64,000 nucleotides of DNA from Paraburkholderia phytofirmans PsJN (GCF_000020125.1 NC_010681.1:4278001-4342000), one strand, 5' to 3'; positions 34,490 to 43,785 are shown, counted from the stretch's first letter. Notes: generated by a model from the sequence alone, not told the origin. Program-made: numbers and translations.

Positions 34490-34563
34490 ACTGGCGTCTG
34501 AGTCGGGCGCTCGAACTTCGCCAACCGCTACTCTGCCGGCACGCATTTGCTCCGGAGGGTGGC

Positions 34564-36108
34564 TTGAAGAGGAAGTTCGAGATGTACCAATATCGACAGG
34601 TTCTGGTGCGAATGCGCCAGGGTGACTCCGACCGGGATATCGACCGGTCGAAGATCATGGGCCGTAAGAAGCTGGCAGCCGTGCGTGAGATCGCAACCGA
34701 ACGCGGGTGGCTTTCTCCGGGCAACGCTCTGCCGGATGACACGCAGCTCGCTACAGCGTTTAGTCGCAAGGAATTCCTGCCAGCGAGCTGTATCTCGTCA
34801 GCCGAACCATGGCGCGAGCAGATTGCACAGTGGCACGACGCGGGCGTGCCCGGCACGACGATTCACGGCGCGCTGGTGCGCAACCACGGCTACGAAGGAA
34901 GCTACTCATCCGTATACAGGCTGCTTCAGCAGTTGAAGGCGGAGCTCACGCCGGACGTACCAATGCGGCTGGAGTTCAAACCTGCCGACGCCGCACAGGT
35001 TGATTTCGGCGCAGGTCCGACCATCACCGACGCGCATACCGGCGAGATCCACAAGACGTGGTTCTTCGTGATGACGCTGTGCTGGTCACGGCATCAGTAC
35101 GTTGAATTTGTCCGCGACCAGAGTGTCGACACATGGTTACTGTGTCATCGCCATGCCTTCGAGTGGTTCAACGGCGTGGTCGCACGCGTCATCATCGACA
35201 ATCCCAAGTGTGCCATCGTCAAGGCCTGTATCTACGAACCCGAAGTCCAGCGGGCCTACGCGCAATGCGCCGAAGGGTATTCGTTCAAGGTCGATCCTTG
35301 TCCGCCGAGGGACCCGGCTAAAAAAGGAATTGTCGAATCGGGCGTCAAATACGTGAAGTCGAGCTTCCTTCCTCTTCGCGAATTCCGTGATCTTGACGAC
35401 GCCAACCGGCAAGCGCAAGCCTGGGTGATGCAGGAGGCCAGTACCCGCACGCATGGCACGACGCGCGAGGTGCCGCTCAAGCGTTTCGAAGATGTCGAAC
35501 AGGCGCTGTTGCTGCCGCTTCCCGATGTGCAGCCCGAGCTGGCAACCTGGGCGCGCGTGAAGGTCCATCGCGACGCCCATGTGCAATTCCAGCGCGCCTA
35601 CTATTCCGTGCCGTTCCGGCTTGCCGGTAAGGATCTGTGGCTCAAGGCAACCGCCACCATGGTGCAGCTCTACTACGAGCACGAACTGTCGGCATCGCAT
35701 GTCCGGCAGACTGCGCCGGGAACGCGTAGCACGGTGGCCGATCACATGCCGCCAGCCGCACAGGCCTGGCAACTGCACGACACCCAATGGTGCCTCAGAG
35801 AAGCGCAGCGTATTGGGCCTTCCTGCCACGCGCTTGTTCACGCACTCTTCGGCGATCAGGTTCTCATCAAGCTGCGCGCCGTACAGGGCGTGCTGCGCTT
35901 CGCCCAGCAGTTCGGCGCGTCTCGCCTGGAGGCGGCCTGCCGTCGCGCGAATCATTTCGGCACGCCAAGCTACAAAGCCGTCAAGCTGATCCTGCAGAAA
36001 GGCCTCGACCAGAGCTGGCTGTCGACCGAACCCGCTGAATCGAGCGCGACCACCTACACCCACGGCGGGCGCTTCTGCCGCGATACCCAGACCCTCCTGA
36101 TCCATTGA
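34564..36108 (+). CDS. istA: IS21 family transposase IstA
   Basis: The 514-residue protein has an N-terminal helix-turn-helix (YRQVLVRMRQGDSDRDI, KKLAAVREIATERGW) that binds the terminal repeats, and an rve-type DDE core: Asp in AQVDFGAGPTITD near residue 145, Asp in VIIDNPKCAIVKA near 215 and Glu in KKGIVESGVKYVKS near 260. The TTG start at 34564 has GGAGGG six bases upstream; ATG at 34582 is an alternative. It overlaps or abuts istB, as is standard for the family. Confidence 0.94.
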   Translation: MKRKFEMYQYRQVLVRMRQGDSDRDIDRSKIMGRKKLAAVREIATERGWLSPGNALPDDTQLATAFSRKEFLPASCISSAEPWREQIAQWHDAGVPGTTIHGALVRNHGYEGSYSSVYRLLQQLKAELTPDVPMRLEFKPADAAQVDFGAGPTITDAHTGEIHKTWFFVMTLCWSRHQYVEFVRDQSVDTWLLCHRHAFEWFNGVVARVIIDNPKCAIVKACIYEPEVQRAYAQCAEGYSFKVDPCPPRDPAKKGIVESGVKYVKSSFLPLREFRDLDDANRQAQAWVMQEASTRTHGTTREVPLKRFEDVEQALLLPLPDVQPELATWARVKVHRDAHVQFQRAYYSVPFRLAGKDLWLKATATMVQLYYEHELSASHVRQTAPGTRSTVADHMPPAAQAWQLHDTQWCLREAQRIGPSCHALVHALFGDQVLIKLRAVQGVLRFAQQFGASRLEAACRRANHFGTPSYKAVKLILQKGLDQSWLSTEPAESSATTYTHGGRFCRDTQTLLIH

Positions 36109-36110
36109 AC

Positions 36111-36899
36111 ATGAATCCAATTCCCGAACTCACGTCTTCCCTCAAGCAATTGCGACTGTCCGGCATCCTGGACACGCTCGAAGCGCGCAACCGTGAAGCC
36201 ATCGACCGTAAGCTCGCCTATACCGACTTCCTGACGTTGCTCATCCAGGACGAGATCGCACGGCGCGATCATCGAAAGCTCGACGCCCGCATGCGCCGCG
36301 CGAACTTCCGTGGCCAGAAGACACTGGAAGGTTTCGACTTCGACCGCCTGCCCAATCTCAATCGTGCTGTCGTCCATGATCTGGCGACCTGCCGCTTTAT
36401 CGATGAGAAGGTCAGCGTGCTGATCGCCGGTCCATGCGGAACGGGCAAGTCGCATCTGGCGCAGGCACTGGGCCATGCCGCCGCCCGGCAAGGTCACGAT
36501 GTCCTGTTCATGACCCAGACCCGGCTTCTCGGCGCGCTACGCAACGCGCAGGCCGTGGGCTCCTACGAACGGCGCTTCCAGGCGCTTGCCAAGGTGCCGC
36601 TGCTCATCATTGACGACTTTGGACTGAAACCCATGCGCACGCCCGAAGATGAAGACTTCCACGATCTGATCGCCGAACGGTACGAACGTACATCGACCGT
36701 CCTGACCAGCAATCTTGATTTTACGGAATGGGGGGACGCGTTCGCGACCAACAAGATGCTCGGCGCCGCAACGCTTGATCGCCTGCGACATGCCGCGTAC
36801 CGCGTCGTGCTCGATGGCGAGAGCTACCGCGTTCCTCGTCCGATGCCCGAGAGCAACAAATCAGCACTTGCGAAAGGAGGTAAAAACAAGGATTCTTGA
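36111..36899 (+). CDS. istB: IS21 helper ATPase IstB
   Basis: The 262-residue AAA+ ATPase has Walker A GPCGTGKSHLAQAL near residues 104-117 and Walker B LLIIDDFGLKPM near 165-176. It is DnaC-like and helps IstA choose and bend target DNA. The Cys in place of the more common Pro/Ser in GPCGTGKS is a frequent variant. ATG at 36111 lies 2 bases after the istA stop; a TTG at 36105 overlapping istA is possible. Confidence 0.95.
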   Translation: MNPIPELTSSLKQLRLSGILDTLEARNREAIDRKLAYTDFLTLLIQDEIARRDHRKLDARMRRANFRGQKTLEGFDFDRLPNLNRAVVHDLATCRFIDEKVSVLIAGPCGTGKSHLAQALGHAAARQGHDVLFMTQTRLLGALRNAQAVGSYERRFQALAKVPLLIIDDFGLKPMRTPEDEDFHDLIAERYERTSTVLTSNLDFTEWGDAFATNKMLGAATLDRLRHAAYRVVLDGESYRVPRPMPESNKSALAKGGKNKDS

Positions 36900-36983
36900 T
36901 CCCCGTTCGAGCCCCGAATCAGGCGCCTTTCACTGGCGCCATTACGCCGAAAACACCCGGCTCCTTTACGGCGAAAGGCAACA

Positions 36984-39170
36984 GCCGTCGACTAACCGCG
37001 CCTCGAGCGTACAAATTGCTCTCTCGGGCAAGTCATTCCATCGAGTCTTCAGGGAGATTAAGAGGTCGGTTTCACAGGAGCTCAGCCAGAAAGTGTCATC
37101 GGCGACTGTCGACAGGATTGTTGCTGCTTCGTCGGGCGTAGTAAGTTCCTCGCGCCCTGCAGCCCAAATGAGCAGCCTCTCGAACACAGCATTGTCGCGC
37201 GGCCATTGTTGCAACTCGTTTCGCGACGCGATTACATCTACCTTGTTGAGGTCCAACAGCATTGTTGCAAATAGTCGCACATGGCCAGTCAATCCGTTGT
37301 AGTTTGCATCCAGGACGTGGCCTTCAGCATTGGACACTGCATCAAGGTGCAATCGGTCATGACCGTTCACTTCTGCTTCTAGGTCAACTGCCTGCCGAAT
37401 GGCCTCCCGCAACGCGCCGACGGCTCGTGCGAGCATGTTGGACGGGAACTTAAAAGGCTCGTGTGGTTGGTGGTATTCGACGCTAACTCTGATAAGTTCA
37501 TCAACCGCGCAGTTTTGATTGGCAACAGGGGCCACACTGTTGAATGGTCGGGACGCAACTAGGCGGGGGTTATATATTGACATTGCCAAGCCGACTGTTG
37601 TCTTAGACCAGCCGTCTATGCTGGCGGCCCGCTCCACGGTGTATCTATCGCTCTCCGCATTGACTTCTGGCTGTCGCCAGCACCGAAGCAAGATGCGCCA
37701 GCCCCGCCGGAGTGACGGCGAATAACGGTCAGAATTGTGTACTAGTGAGCGCTCGATGTCGCGCGCAATCGACGGATGCAACGATTGCTGGCCCGCGGCC
37801 CACCACAAGGCAGCCGGCTGATGTGCAATCCTGCAAAGCCACCAGCCCAGATGTCCGAGCCGGGACGGCAGCGTCGAACTCTGCAAGTGGCTTGAACGAA
37901 CAGCGGAAACCGCTGACTCGGGGAGATTGTCTCTATCTTCGACTGTGGTCAAGAACGCATCCCACGCCTCACTCGGGACGTGACGTGCTTCCAATCGATT
38001 GTTCGTGTTCGGAGGTTCGGGTTGAGCATCGCTGTCGATGCCGTAGTCATCGAATGGGTCATTCTTGTCATGCGTCTCGGAATGCCAGTACAGACCCGGA
38101 AGCGCGTACCGGGCGGTCCGGTCAAAGACGCTCAGCCACTCAGCCGGCAACGTCAACGGTGACTTCGCAAGCACCTCAGCTCCTGTTTTAGTAGCCGCAA
38201 GATGCGCTACCATTCCACGTTCATGTTTCGATAGCTGCACTGGTCCCGCTTGGCCGGATTCGATTACGCGTCGGTACCAGCCGTCCATATCTTTGGCCCT
38301 TTCCGCCCACGCCGATAGGGTGTTCCACAAGCCCGAATAGTTGTCTGAGCTGTCGAATGTAAGCGGCGTGACCCCTCGGTGAGCCCACTGTTGTTTTGCT
38401 CGAAGTTCATCGCCTGAATGAAAGGCGAAAAGCGGATGGGCGGGGCGCTTGAATCGATTGAGCGCTTCAAGAAGGTATTGGACTGGCGGGTCGTCCGCCG
38501 CATATCCGACAAACACGATTGCGAACCGCTGCAAGAGCGCCAGAATGTATCGGGTAGCCCATCCATCTGATAGATACGCATGACCGAATTCGGCGCTTGA
38601 GAGTACAAACTCGTCGCCATCAGCATGTTTATATTGCTCATCAACGCGACCGTGCAGATGGATGATTCCTTGGAAATCGTTCTCACGTTGCGGGTCGGGG
38701 AGATGGGGCGGAGTGAAAGAAGGGATGCTTGAATTGCATTCTTCGAATAGGCGGTCAAAATTTGTGGTGACAAGTCGCGGAAGCGAGCTTCGAGTCCGCG
38801 ACAGGTCTAGCAAATCCCGATGTGGGCCGAGCGTGTGATTAGGAAGAGGTCTAAGCGCGGTCGCCACGGCTTCTCGAATGTCCGCGAGTTCGAATTCTCG
38901 TTCAAGCAGCCCGAACACTCGGTCGTAGGCCAACAAACCTCGAACACCCGACGTTTTCTCTGCGCCTCGGGCGTTCCTCAAAAGAGTCCTGGCTTCGCTG
39001 TCTCCCGCAGAACCCAAGACCCGTAGCACGTTATCGGTGAGCGTTGCGAAGTCGGGTAATCCCGCTTCGGCTCTTGAAACGCCGGCTCCGCAAAAGAATA
39101 AGACCTGTCCTGCATCGCGGGCGACCAAAAGGTCGTCCGGTATCGATGGGCCGTTGGCAACGAAGCGCAT
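36984..39170 (-). pseudogene. 5' part of SIR2-domain (DSR-like) defence gene, split by IS21
   Basis: The first 729 codons of the ancestral 1263-residue protein are present. The SIR2 domain (about 1-290) shows GQVLFFCGAGVSRAEAGLPD near 21-40, TTNFDRLFEE near 135-144, the catalytic His173 in HLHGRVDE, and IVFVGYAADDPPVQYL near 218-232. Prokaryotic SIR2 defence proteins usually degrade NAD+ on phage sensing. The frame runs five codons into the IS21 end and stops (CCLSP), giving a 734-aa truncated protein that keeps the enzymatic domain but loses most of the helical sensor region. Whether it is active, harmful or silent is unknown. Confidence 0.9.
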
Positions 39171-39435
39171 TGTGGTCCCCGGTGTCGCGTATCAATGGAT
39201 GAATGGAAGGTGTGATTCGAGAGTTCCCATTTTGCTCTCCGAGCCATTCATCGCTGAGCGCGTGAGGGTGCTGGCTGCGAGCCAATTCACGCGCTTCGTC
39301 CATCACGCGGAGCATTGCCGGCACAAGGAAGTCATCCTCTTCATTGTCAATCAAATCGCCCATAACGACTACTCCGATTATCGAATCGGCAAAACGTTCG
39401 ACTGCATTCGACGACTGCCCCTTGCTCGAACGCAT
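39031..39435 (-). CDS. small hypothetical protein upstream of and overlapping the SIR2 gene
   Basis: An open frame on the same strand starts upstream of the SIR2 gene. The first 60 residues (MRSSKGQSSNAVERFADSII, then DNEEDDFLVPAMLRVMDEAREL) have natural-looking acidic helical composition, while the C-terminal half overlaps the SIR2 start in another frame and looks like noise. The true stop may have been lost, or the frame may be chance. ATG at 39435 lacks a good ribosome site. If real, it would be the first gene of the SIR2 operon. Confidence 0.35.
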   Translation of the reverse strand: MRSSKGQSSNAVERFADSIIGVVVMGDLIDNEEDDFLVPAMLRVMDEARELARSQHPHALSDEWLGEQNGNSRITPSIHPLIRDTGDHNALRCQRPIDTGRPFGRPRCRTGLILLRSRRFKSRSGITRLRNAHR

Positions 39436-39670
39436 CTCCGTGGGCCTGTAATTCTCCTTCACCAATGCGACGGAAACAGTCAAAGATGACACGGCTTTTT
39501 TGTAGCGCAACGGATTTACTTACTTCACGGCCACCGCTGCTAGGACATGGTGCACAACGACCCACTGCCTCCTGTTGCTCCGCACGGAGGGCACGGAACA
39601 CAGACGAACAGCACGTGCGTACAATGCTGTCCAGTCCATATTTCCGGCGATACGCGCCTGTAGTGAATCC

Positions 39671-40537
39671 ATGAGCACTCTGACCGTGAAGCAGCACCAG
39701 GTTCCTGATTTCTATCTGTCTCAGTGGCAGGGCGAGAAAGGCACGGTTCAGTGCTACGACCTCATAGACAACAAGCACTTTACGCCGGCGCCAAAGAACA
39801 TCCTTGCCGGCCGGTACTTCTACGAAGAAGACCCGGCGAATCCGGACAACCGGATGGAAAACCACCTAGCCGAGATGGAGCACGAGTCTGCCCGCGTTTT
39901 CAAAAGCCTAGCGGCGCTCGATTTCTCGGACCTTTCACGGTATGACATGCGAGGGTACTCGTTGCGGGCGACAGAAGCGCTAACTAAAGACGTCTGCCGG
40001 ACCATCAAGACGTTCGCCAACTATCAGTATCTTCGCGTACCCGGTGTCATCGCGGCCAAGCGCAGCGAGCTGGAGGCTTCCGCGCTCAACCGTGACGAAC
40101 TCGACCATCACCTGAACCCTGCCCGGTTCGTGGAATCCGGGGTAGCCTACACGCAGGGCCGCTTCCAGTCCCTCAGACTTCAGGTCAGCATCTCTCAGGA
40201 AGAGGATTTCATCACTTCCGACTGGCCATGCTTCGACATGATGGATTCGGAGATGGCTCCAGCAATAGGCGAAGACATCGGCAGGCAGCCTGGAGTGGTC
40301 TGCGTCCTGCCTCTCAATCCTCGAATGGCAGCTATCTTCTTCGCGGAGGGTCTCGACCCGAGGGCTAGCCGTGTGCCCCAGGGATTCGCAACGGTCATTT
40401 CGCCGGCCGAGGTGCGGAACATGAACATGCTCGTCATCCAGCAGGCCCAACGCTACGTGGTGACCCAAAAGCCGGCCAGCTTCGTCTTTAAGATAGCGGC
40501 CCGGCGAAAAAAGGCATCCGCGGGCCGGCCAAAGTAG
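39671..40537 (+). CDS. DUF4238 family protein
   Basis: The 288-residue protein begins MSTLTVKQHQVPDFYLSQWQ, the DUF4238 signature in which His-x-Val-Pro-x-Phe-Tyr-Leu opens the domain, followed by NILAGRYFYEEDPANPDNRMENHLAEMEHE. The C-terminal half holds the second conserved block, FITSDWPCFDM, and VLPLNPRMAAIFF. The family is common in mobile elements and defence regions and has no known activity. ATG at 39671 begins the family N-terminus. It is divergent from the SIR2 unit and stands alone. Confidence 0.85.
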   Translation: MSTLTVKQHQVPDFYLSQWQGEKGTVQCYDLIDNKHFTPAPKNILAGRYFYEEDPANPDNRMENHLAEMEHESARVFKSLAALDFSDLSRYDMRGYSLRATEALTKDVCRTIKTFANYQYLRVPGVIAAKRSELEASALNRDELDHHLNPARFVESGVAYTQGRFQSLRLQVSISQEEDFITSDWPCFDMMDSEMAPAIGEDIGRQPGVVCVLPLNPRMAAIFFAEGLDPRASRVPQGFATVISPAEVRNMNMLVIQQAQRYVVTQKPASFVFKIAARRKKASAGRPK

Positions 40538-40730
40538 CAAAATGCCGGACAGCAAGATTGTCCTGAAGAGGCTCGCTATACCGGGGCGTCTACGTGCACT
40601 CCCCTGATGACCAACTGTGAAAGACCTGACCGCGGCCATGACCCCAACGGGCCCGCAGGCGGATTCTTGGCACCGGTCGTCTTCGTAATAGCAATGTTCT
40701 TTGGGGCCCGCTCTTCTCGACCTCGCAGCC

Positions 40731-40859
40731 CTATCGGCTCCAACCTGTTTCCCCGTTATTTTTCGCCGATGCAGCTGTCTTCTTGTGGACGGCAGCCTTC
40801 GGTGCTGCCTTACCCGGCTCTGCAATCAAAAAAATTTTCGTACGGTCCTTGACATCAGC
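40731..40859 (-). pseudogene. remnant of an H-NS-family protein C-terminus
   Basis: On the reverse strand, DVKDRTKIFLIAEPGKAAPK followed by AAVHKKTAASAKNNG and a stop at 40731 resembles the end of Burkholderia H-NS-like proteins: the KDRxKFLI end of the DNA-binding core, then an Ala/Lys/Pro-rich tail. The DNA-binding core that should precede it is missing; other sequence joins at about 40859. About 42 codons remain, so it is not functional. Confidence 0.45.
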
Positions 40860-41005
40860 AAGTCATACCGGTACGCAACGGCCTGCCTTCCGGTCCCGTC
40901 ATGTATGCGAGGCCCCCCATCATTTGCACGACCTCGTCGAGCGCTGTCCGATGGTCGTAGGGACCAGGCAGGAAAGCATACGGCCGTATTGAGTGGTGCC
41001 CGCCA
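40855..41005 (-). pseudogene. remnant resembling a CaiB/BaiF CoA-transferase
   Basis: The reverse strand reads HHSIRPYAFLPGPYDHRTAL then DEVVQMMGGLAYMTGPEGRP and LRTGMTC, with stops on both sides. GPY...ALDEVVQMMGGL...GPEGRPLR matches the conserved middle of family III CoA-transferases. About 50 codons survive, directly abutting the H-NS-like remnant, so two unrelated gene pieces are fused here. Confidence 0.45.
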
Positions 41006-41168
41006 ACTCAATCCGCGTGCTATCAGGTCGTCGACGTCGTTACCGTGCTGACCGGGGACTATCGTCCCCCCTGAATAACTCATAAGAGGCAGTAGCGATT
41101 TACTGCGTGTCTCCGTGGTGGCGTGGGAAAATCGCCCTAGTTAAATCACGTTCCTGCCCGTTCTTCCA

Positions 41169-41753
41169 ATGATAGATTCACTCTTTGTTTCGCAGAGTTC
41201 GCCGACAGGTCCCACGTGGACACTCACAACACGAATGGGAGACATTCTTCAGGAGCTTGAGCGCAAGTATGGGCCACGCGACCTAACATACACACCGCTC
41301 GGAGTGGAATTTCACGGAGACATCCCTCATATCTGGTATCCAGGCAATTGCAAACATGTCGCTATAAGGCTTTCAATGGCCGCTCTTCCAAATCCTTCTC
41401 GCGCTCTTTATCAGTTGGCTCATGAATGCGTGCACCTGCTGTCTCCAAGCGGCGGTAGCGCTGCTCCGGTCCTTGAAGAAGGACTTGCGACGATTTTTTC
41501 CGAGGACTACGCATTGCGCATCTGCAAGCAGCATTTCACTCCGGAACTGCCGGCGTACGCGAGTGCCGCTGCAGACCTCCGGGAATTGCTCGAGATTGAA
41601 CCTTTCGCGGTCGAGAGATTGCGGAATGTCGAACCGGCCTTCTACAAAATGGGCCTAGAAACGTTCGTTCAGGCGGGATTGGGTGAGGTGCCAGCAAATC
41701 TGCGCGACCGTCTACTTATGCCTTTCAGCGACTTTCGTACAAAACTAGGATGA
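41169..41753 (+). CDS. small HExxH zinc metallopeptidase-like protein
   Basis: The 194-residue protein has H85-E86-C-V-H89 in LYQLAHECVHLLSP and, 14 residues on, VLEEGLATIFSEDYA with the Glu that would be the third zinc ligand, so it fits a minimal gluzincin. No signal peptide or membrane segment is seen, so it is cytoplasmic. It has no recognised partner: the Xre domain usual in ImmA/IrrE proteins is missing. It faces the end of the leftward accessory operon. The target protein is unknown. The start ATG lacks a clear ribosome site. Confidence 0.72.
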   Translation: MIDSLFVSQSSPTGPTWTLTTRMGDILQELERKYGPRDLTYTPLGVEFHGDIPHIWYPGNCKHVAIRLSMAALPNPSRALYQLAHECVHLLSPSGGSAAPVLEEGLATIFSEDYALRICKQHFTPELPAYASAAADLRELLEIEPFAVERLRNVEPAFYKMGLETFVQAGLGEVPANLRDRLLMPFSDFRTKLG

Positions 41754-41834
41754 GCTATCTGCGCTCGTACGCTGGAGTCATCCATGTCGCGAACTCGCAA
41801 TTTTCGTAAAGGACTTCGCCGACCCGAGATGACG

Positions 41835-42368
41835 TCAGCGTAATACTTCATCCCAGAAGGATTTTGCGCGCGCTATCACGCGCTCCACATCACCGAGCGC
41901 AATCAAGTCGAACGGGCTCTTGTCTCCAAGGCTGCCACGAGCGGTCGTAAAAAAGTCCCACTTCAGCCACCCACACAAATCGCCCAACGCCAGCGACACC
42001 GCCTCAAGCGTGTTTCGGTCCAGGTAATCGTTCGTGAAAAATGCTGGGTAGTACGGTAGACCGTCAACATCGACAACGAAGAAACGCTTTTCGTCTAGCG
42101 CCATCTGGACGTCAGCCCGCGTCAGCGACTTGGCGGCTCGAAACGCATCGGCATCGAGCAAACGACCGCTCGCCACGAGGTTGCGGCGATAGTGCTCGGC
42201 CTCGGAGCAAACGCCATCTTCCGCATTGTCTTCGGCCGGGAAGCGCCGGACAGGAGGGAGACGCCCGCGCGCGGGTATCCGTACGAAGCGACGGGGTGTC
42301 AGCTGCCACAGAAATGACACCTGTCCACGACCGGCAGTTCGGCGCTTCAGACGCGTTCTCACTTTCAT
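41835..42368 (-). CDS. hypothetical protein with MbcA/ParS-like C-terminal segment
   Basis: The 177-residue protein has a basic N-terminus (KVRTRLKRRTAGRG) and an unremarkable middle (KRFFVVDVDGLPYYPAFF). Its C-terminus, LGDLCGWLKWDFFTTARGSL followed by GDKSPFDLIALGDVERVI, resembles the toxin-binding domain of MbcA/ParS/Xre antitoxins (DUF2384), where a glycine-bearing LGxxSPxdll motif recurs. No RES-domain toxin is next to it. AGGTGA precedes ATG 42368. It is the last gene of the leftward operon. The family call is tentative. Confidence 0.6.
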   Translation of the reverse strand: MKVRTRLKRRTAGRGQVSFLWQLTPRRFVRIPARGRLPPVRRFPAEDNAEDGVCSEAEHYRRNLVASGRLLDADAFRAAKSLTRADVQMALDEKRFFVVDVDGLPYYPAFFTNDYLDRNTLEAVSLALGDLCGWLKWDFFTTARGSLGDKSPFDLIALGDVERVIARAKSFWDEVLR

Positions 42369-42441
42369 CGTGTTCACCTGGTGGAGCACAGCTTCGCGCT
42401 AACGGAGCCAAATTCCCTGCATGGCGACTCGCTTACACTCG

Positions 42442-42945
42442 TCATCGCATTTCGCCAAACTGGGTATGTAACGCCGCCTTCAATATCTCTTGAACGTTTG
42501 GGTCTCCGAGCCCTTTGTCCGAATCACAACGTACGAGACGGCCAAGTTCGTCATCAAATCCGTCATTCATGTCGTCCAGTGCAAGCCAGTGAACTAACCG
42601 ATGGCGATTCACATATCTGAGAACCTGCACCCCTCTCCCGATGCCGCCCCAGAACTGTGCGTCGTCAAACTTGGAGTGATATGTTGCCCCTACTACCTTG
42701 GCGCGAAGCTCAGCGACCGGCAAGACGTCCCGTGCTCGATTGAACCCTAGTGCTTTCACCCATGACGTTGACAAGACCAGTTCGAGGCCTGGGTACGGAG
42801 CTAGAATCGCCGCCAAGATTTCGGCGTACTCAAACAATCTGATACGACTCGGGTCGCTACTGATGATGCCGCGCTTCGTGCGGTAAGCACCGCCTCGATG
42901 CAGGACGCCGTCGTAGTCGACAAAGAGTACTTGCCGGTCAGACAT
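42442..42945 (-). CDS. HAD-domain protein of the Swiss-Army-Knife RNA-repair type (HAD_SAK_2)
   Basis: The 167-residue protein opens MSDRQVLFVDYDGVLHRGGA, HAD motif I with both aspartates (D-x-D), and has STSWVKALGF as motif II and HWLALDDMNDGF as the late acidic motif. Such single HAD domains are associated with RNA-repair fusions and are common in Burkholderia accessory DNA. It is the only one of the three HAD genes in this element that keeps both catalytic aspartates. ATG 42945 is chosen because the domain begins there; 42963 is possible. Confidence 0.82.
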   Translation of the reverse strand: MSDRQVLFVDYDGVLHRGGAYRTKRGIISSDPSRIRLFEYAEILAAILAPYPGLELVLSTSWVKALGFNRARDVLPVAELRAKVVGATYHSKFDDAQFWGGIGRGVQVLRYVNRHRLVHWLALDDMNDGFDDELGRLVRCDSDKGLGDPNVQEILKAALHTQFGEMR

Positions 42946-42981
42946 CGCGCTCATCTCCATCACCTGTTCCGCGAAACCGCG

Positions 42982-43275
42982 CTATGTCGACCTGCGACGT
43001 CGCCGAAACGGAGGCCGGGGGGGCAATTCTTCGCTGCCAGCAAGAGCGGTCACAATGCCTCTGCCCACTAAATCCAGCACCGTCGTCGCATACCGGGGAT
43101 AGTCGACAAGCAGCCCGGTGGCGATGCGATTTCCGGCTTCTTCGAATAGCCTCACCTCGTAGGAGGCAGACGCGAAGCTGCCTCCGATATTCACAATTTC
43201 GACCGTAGCGAGCTGCTTTCTGAACCGCGGGTCGGGGTCACCATACGGAAGCTTTTCGACGGTAACGAGCAACAT
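42982..43275 (-). CDS. hypothetical protein, 97 aa
   Basis: The product begins MLLVTVEKLPYGDPDPRFRK and ends in a basic Pro/Arg tail. The core (ATVEIVNIGGSFASASYEVR, then FEEAGNRIATGLLVDYPR) looks like a small beta-rich cytoplasmic domain. It is not recognised. GAGGG lies 8 bases before the ATG. It stands between two other operon genes with gaps of about 40-50 bases. Confidence 0.65.
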   Translation of the reverse strand: MLLVTVEKLPYGDPDPRFRKQLATVEIVNIGGSFASASYEVRLFEEAGNRIATGLLVDYPRYATTVLDLVGRGIVTALAGSEELPPRPPFRRRRRST

Positions 43276-43323
43276 CACAAATCCCTCATCCGATTGGGAA
43301 AACCTTCGAAGCAGTCTTCCTTC

Positions 43324-43785
43324 TTAGCACCGCCGAATGCGGCCGATTGCTCTCCGGGCGATGTTGGCGATGATTCCGCCTCGCACGACTGCGGTCCGCG
43401 CCAGTGTCTGCATCGGGCATCCCGCATATCGAACTCGTACGCGAACGCTTTCTCCCGCGACAGCAATGTGGACCGACGCCTCCAACTTCGGGCCCGGGCA
43501 TTTCGGAGATTCCCTGTGGACGAATACAGAGAACGCGCTTGGAGCAGAGTAAGGACCGAGGGGCAAGTAGTAACCCTCTGCCCGCAAGGCGTCCGAAGCC
43601 CGCTGAAGCAGCGTAACGTTTGAGCGAACCCGCGCTGTCGCCACATACAGTGCTCTCAGGTCATCGGGCGGGAACGCGTGCTCGCCCTCATACACAGCTA
43701 CAGTTGTGGCTGAATCGTCCGCTGTGTCTTCGCTCGCCTTTGCGCCATGCACCGCTTGGCTCTTTCGACGACGCCAACACAACAT
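43324..43785 (-). CDS. hypothetical protein, 153 aa
   Basis: ATG at 43785 is chosen because GGAGG lies 7 bases upstream; the frame stays open further but without start signals. The protein opens MLCWRRRKSQAVHGAKASED and has a middle part LYVATARVRSNVTLLQRASD, LRAEGYYLPLGPYSAPSAFS. It is not recognised and has no signal peptide. It lies in the leftward accessory operon, 55 bases after the preceding stop. Confidence 0.6.
   Translation of the reverse strand: MLCWRRRKSQAVHGAKASEDTADDSATTVAVYEGEHAFPPDDLRALYVATARVRSNVTLLQRASDALRAEGYYLPLGPYSAPSAFSVFVHRESPKCPGPKLEASVHIAVAGESVRVRVRYAGCPMQTLARTAVVRGGIIANIARRAIGRIRRC

Larger units (their letters stand above)
34365..36983 (+). mobile_element. IS21-family insertion sequence, 2619 bp
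   Basis: The element carries istA and istB in order and has inverted ends TGTGAACTTTCGCC and TGTTGCCTTTCGCC (right end read inward). A perfect 5-bp target duplication GCCGT lies at 34360-34364 and 36984-36988; IS21 elements usually duplicate 4-8 bp. Both transposition genes are intact. It sits inside the SIR2-domain gene and interrupts it without loss of any coding base, so the event is recent and could be reversed by precise excision. Confidence 0.95.
40538..41168. other. intergenic stretch with gene remnants
   Basis: About 630 bases without an intact gene. The reverse strand holds two short out-of-frame remnants, listed separately: an H-NS-like tail and a CoA-transferase-like piece. This marks an old recombination scar inside the cargo. 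Confidence 0.6.
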
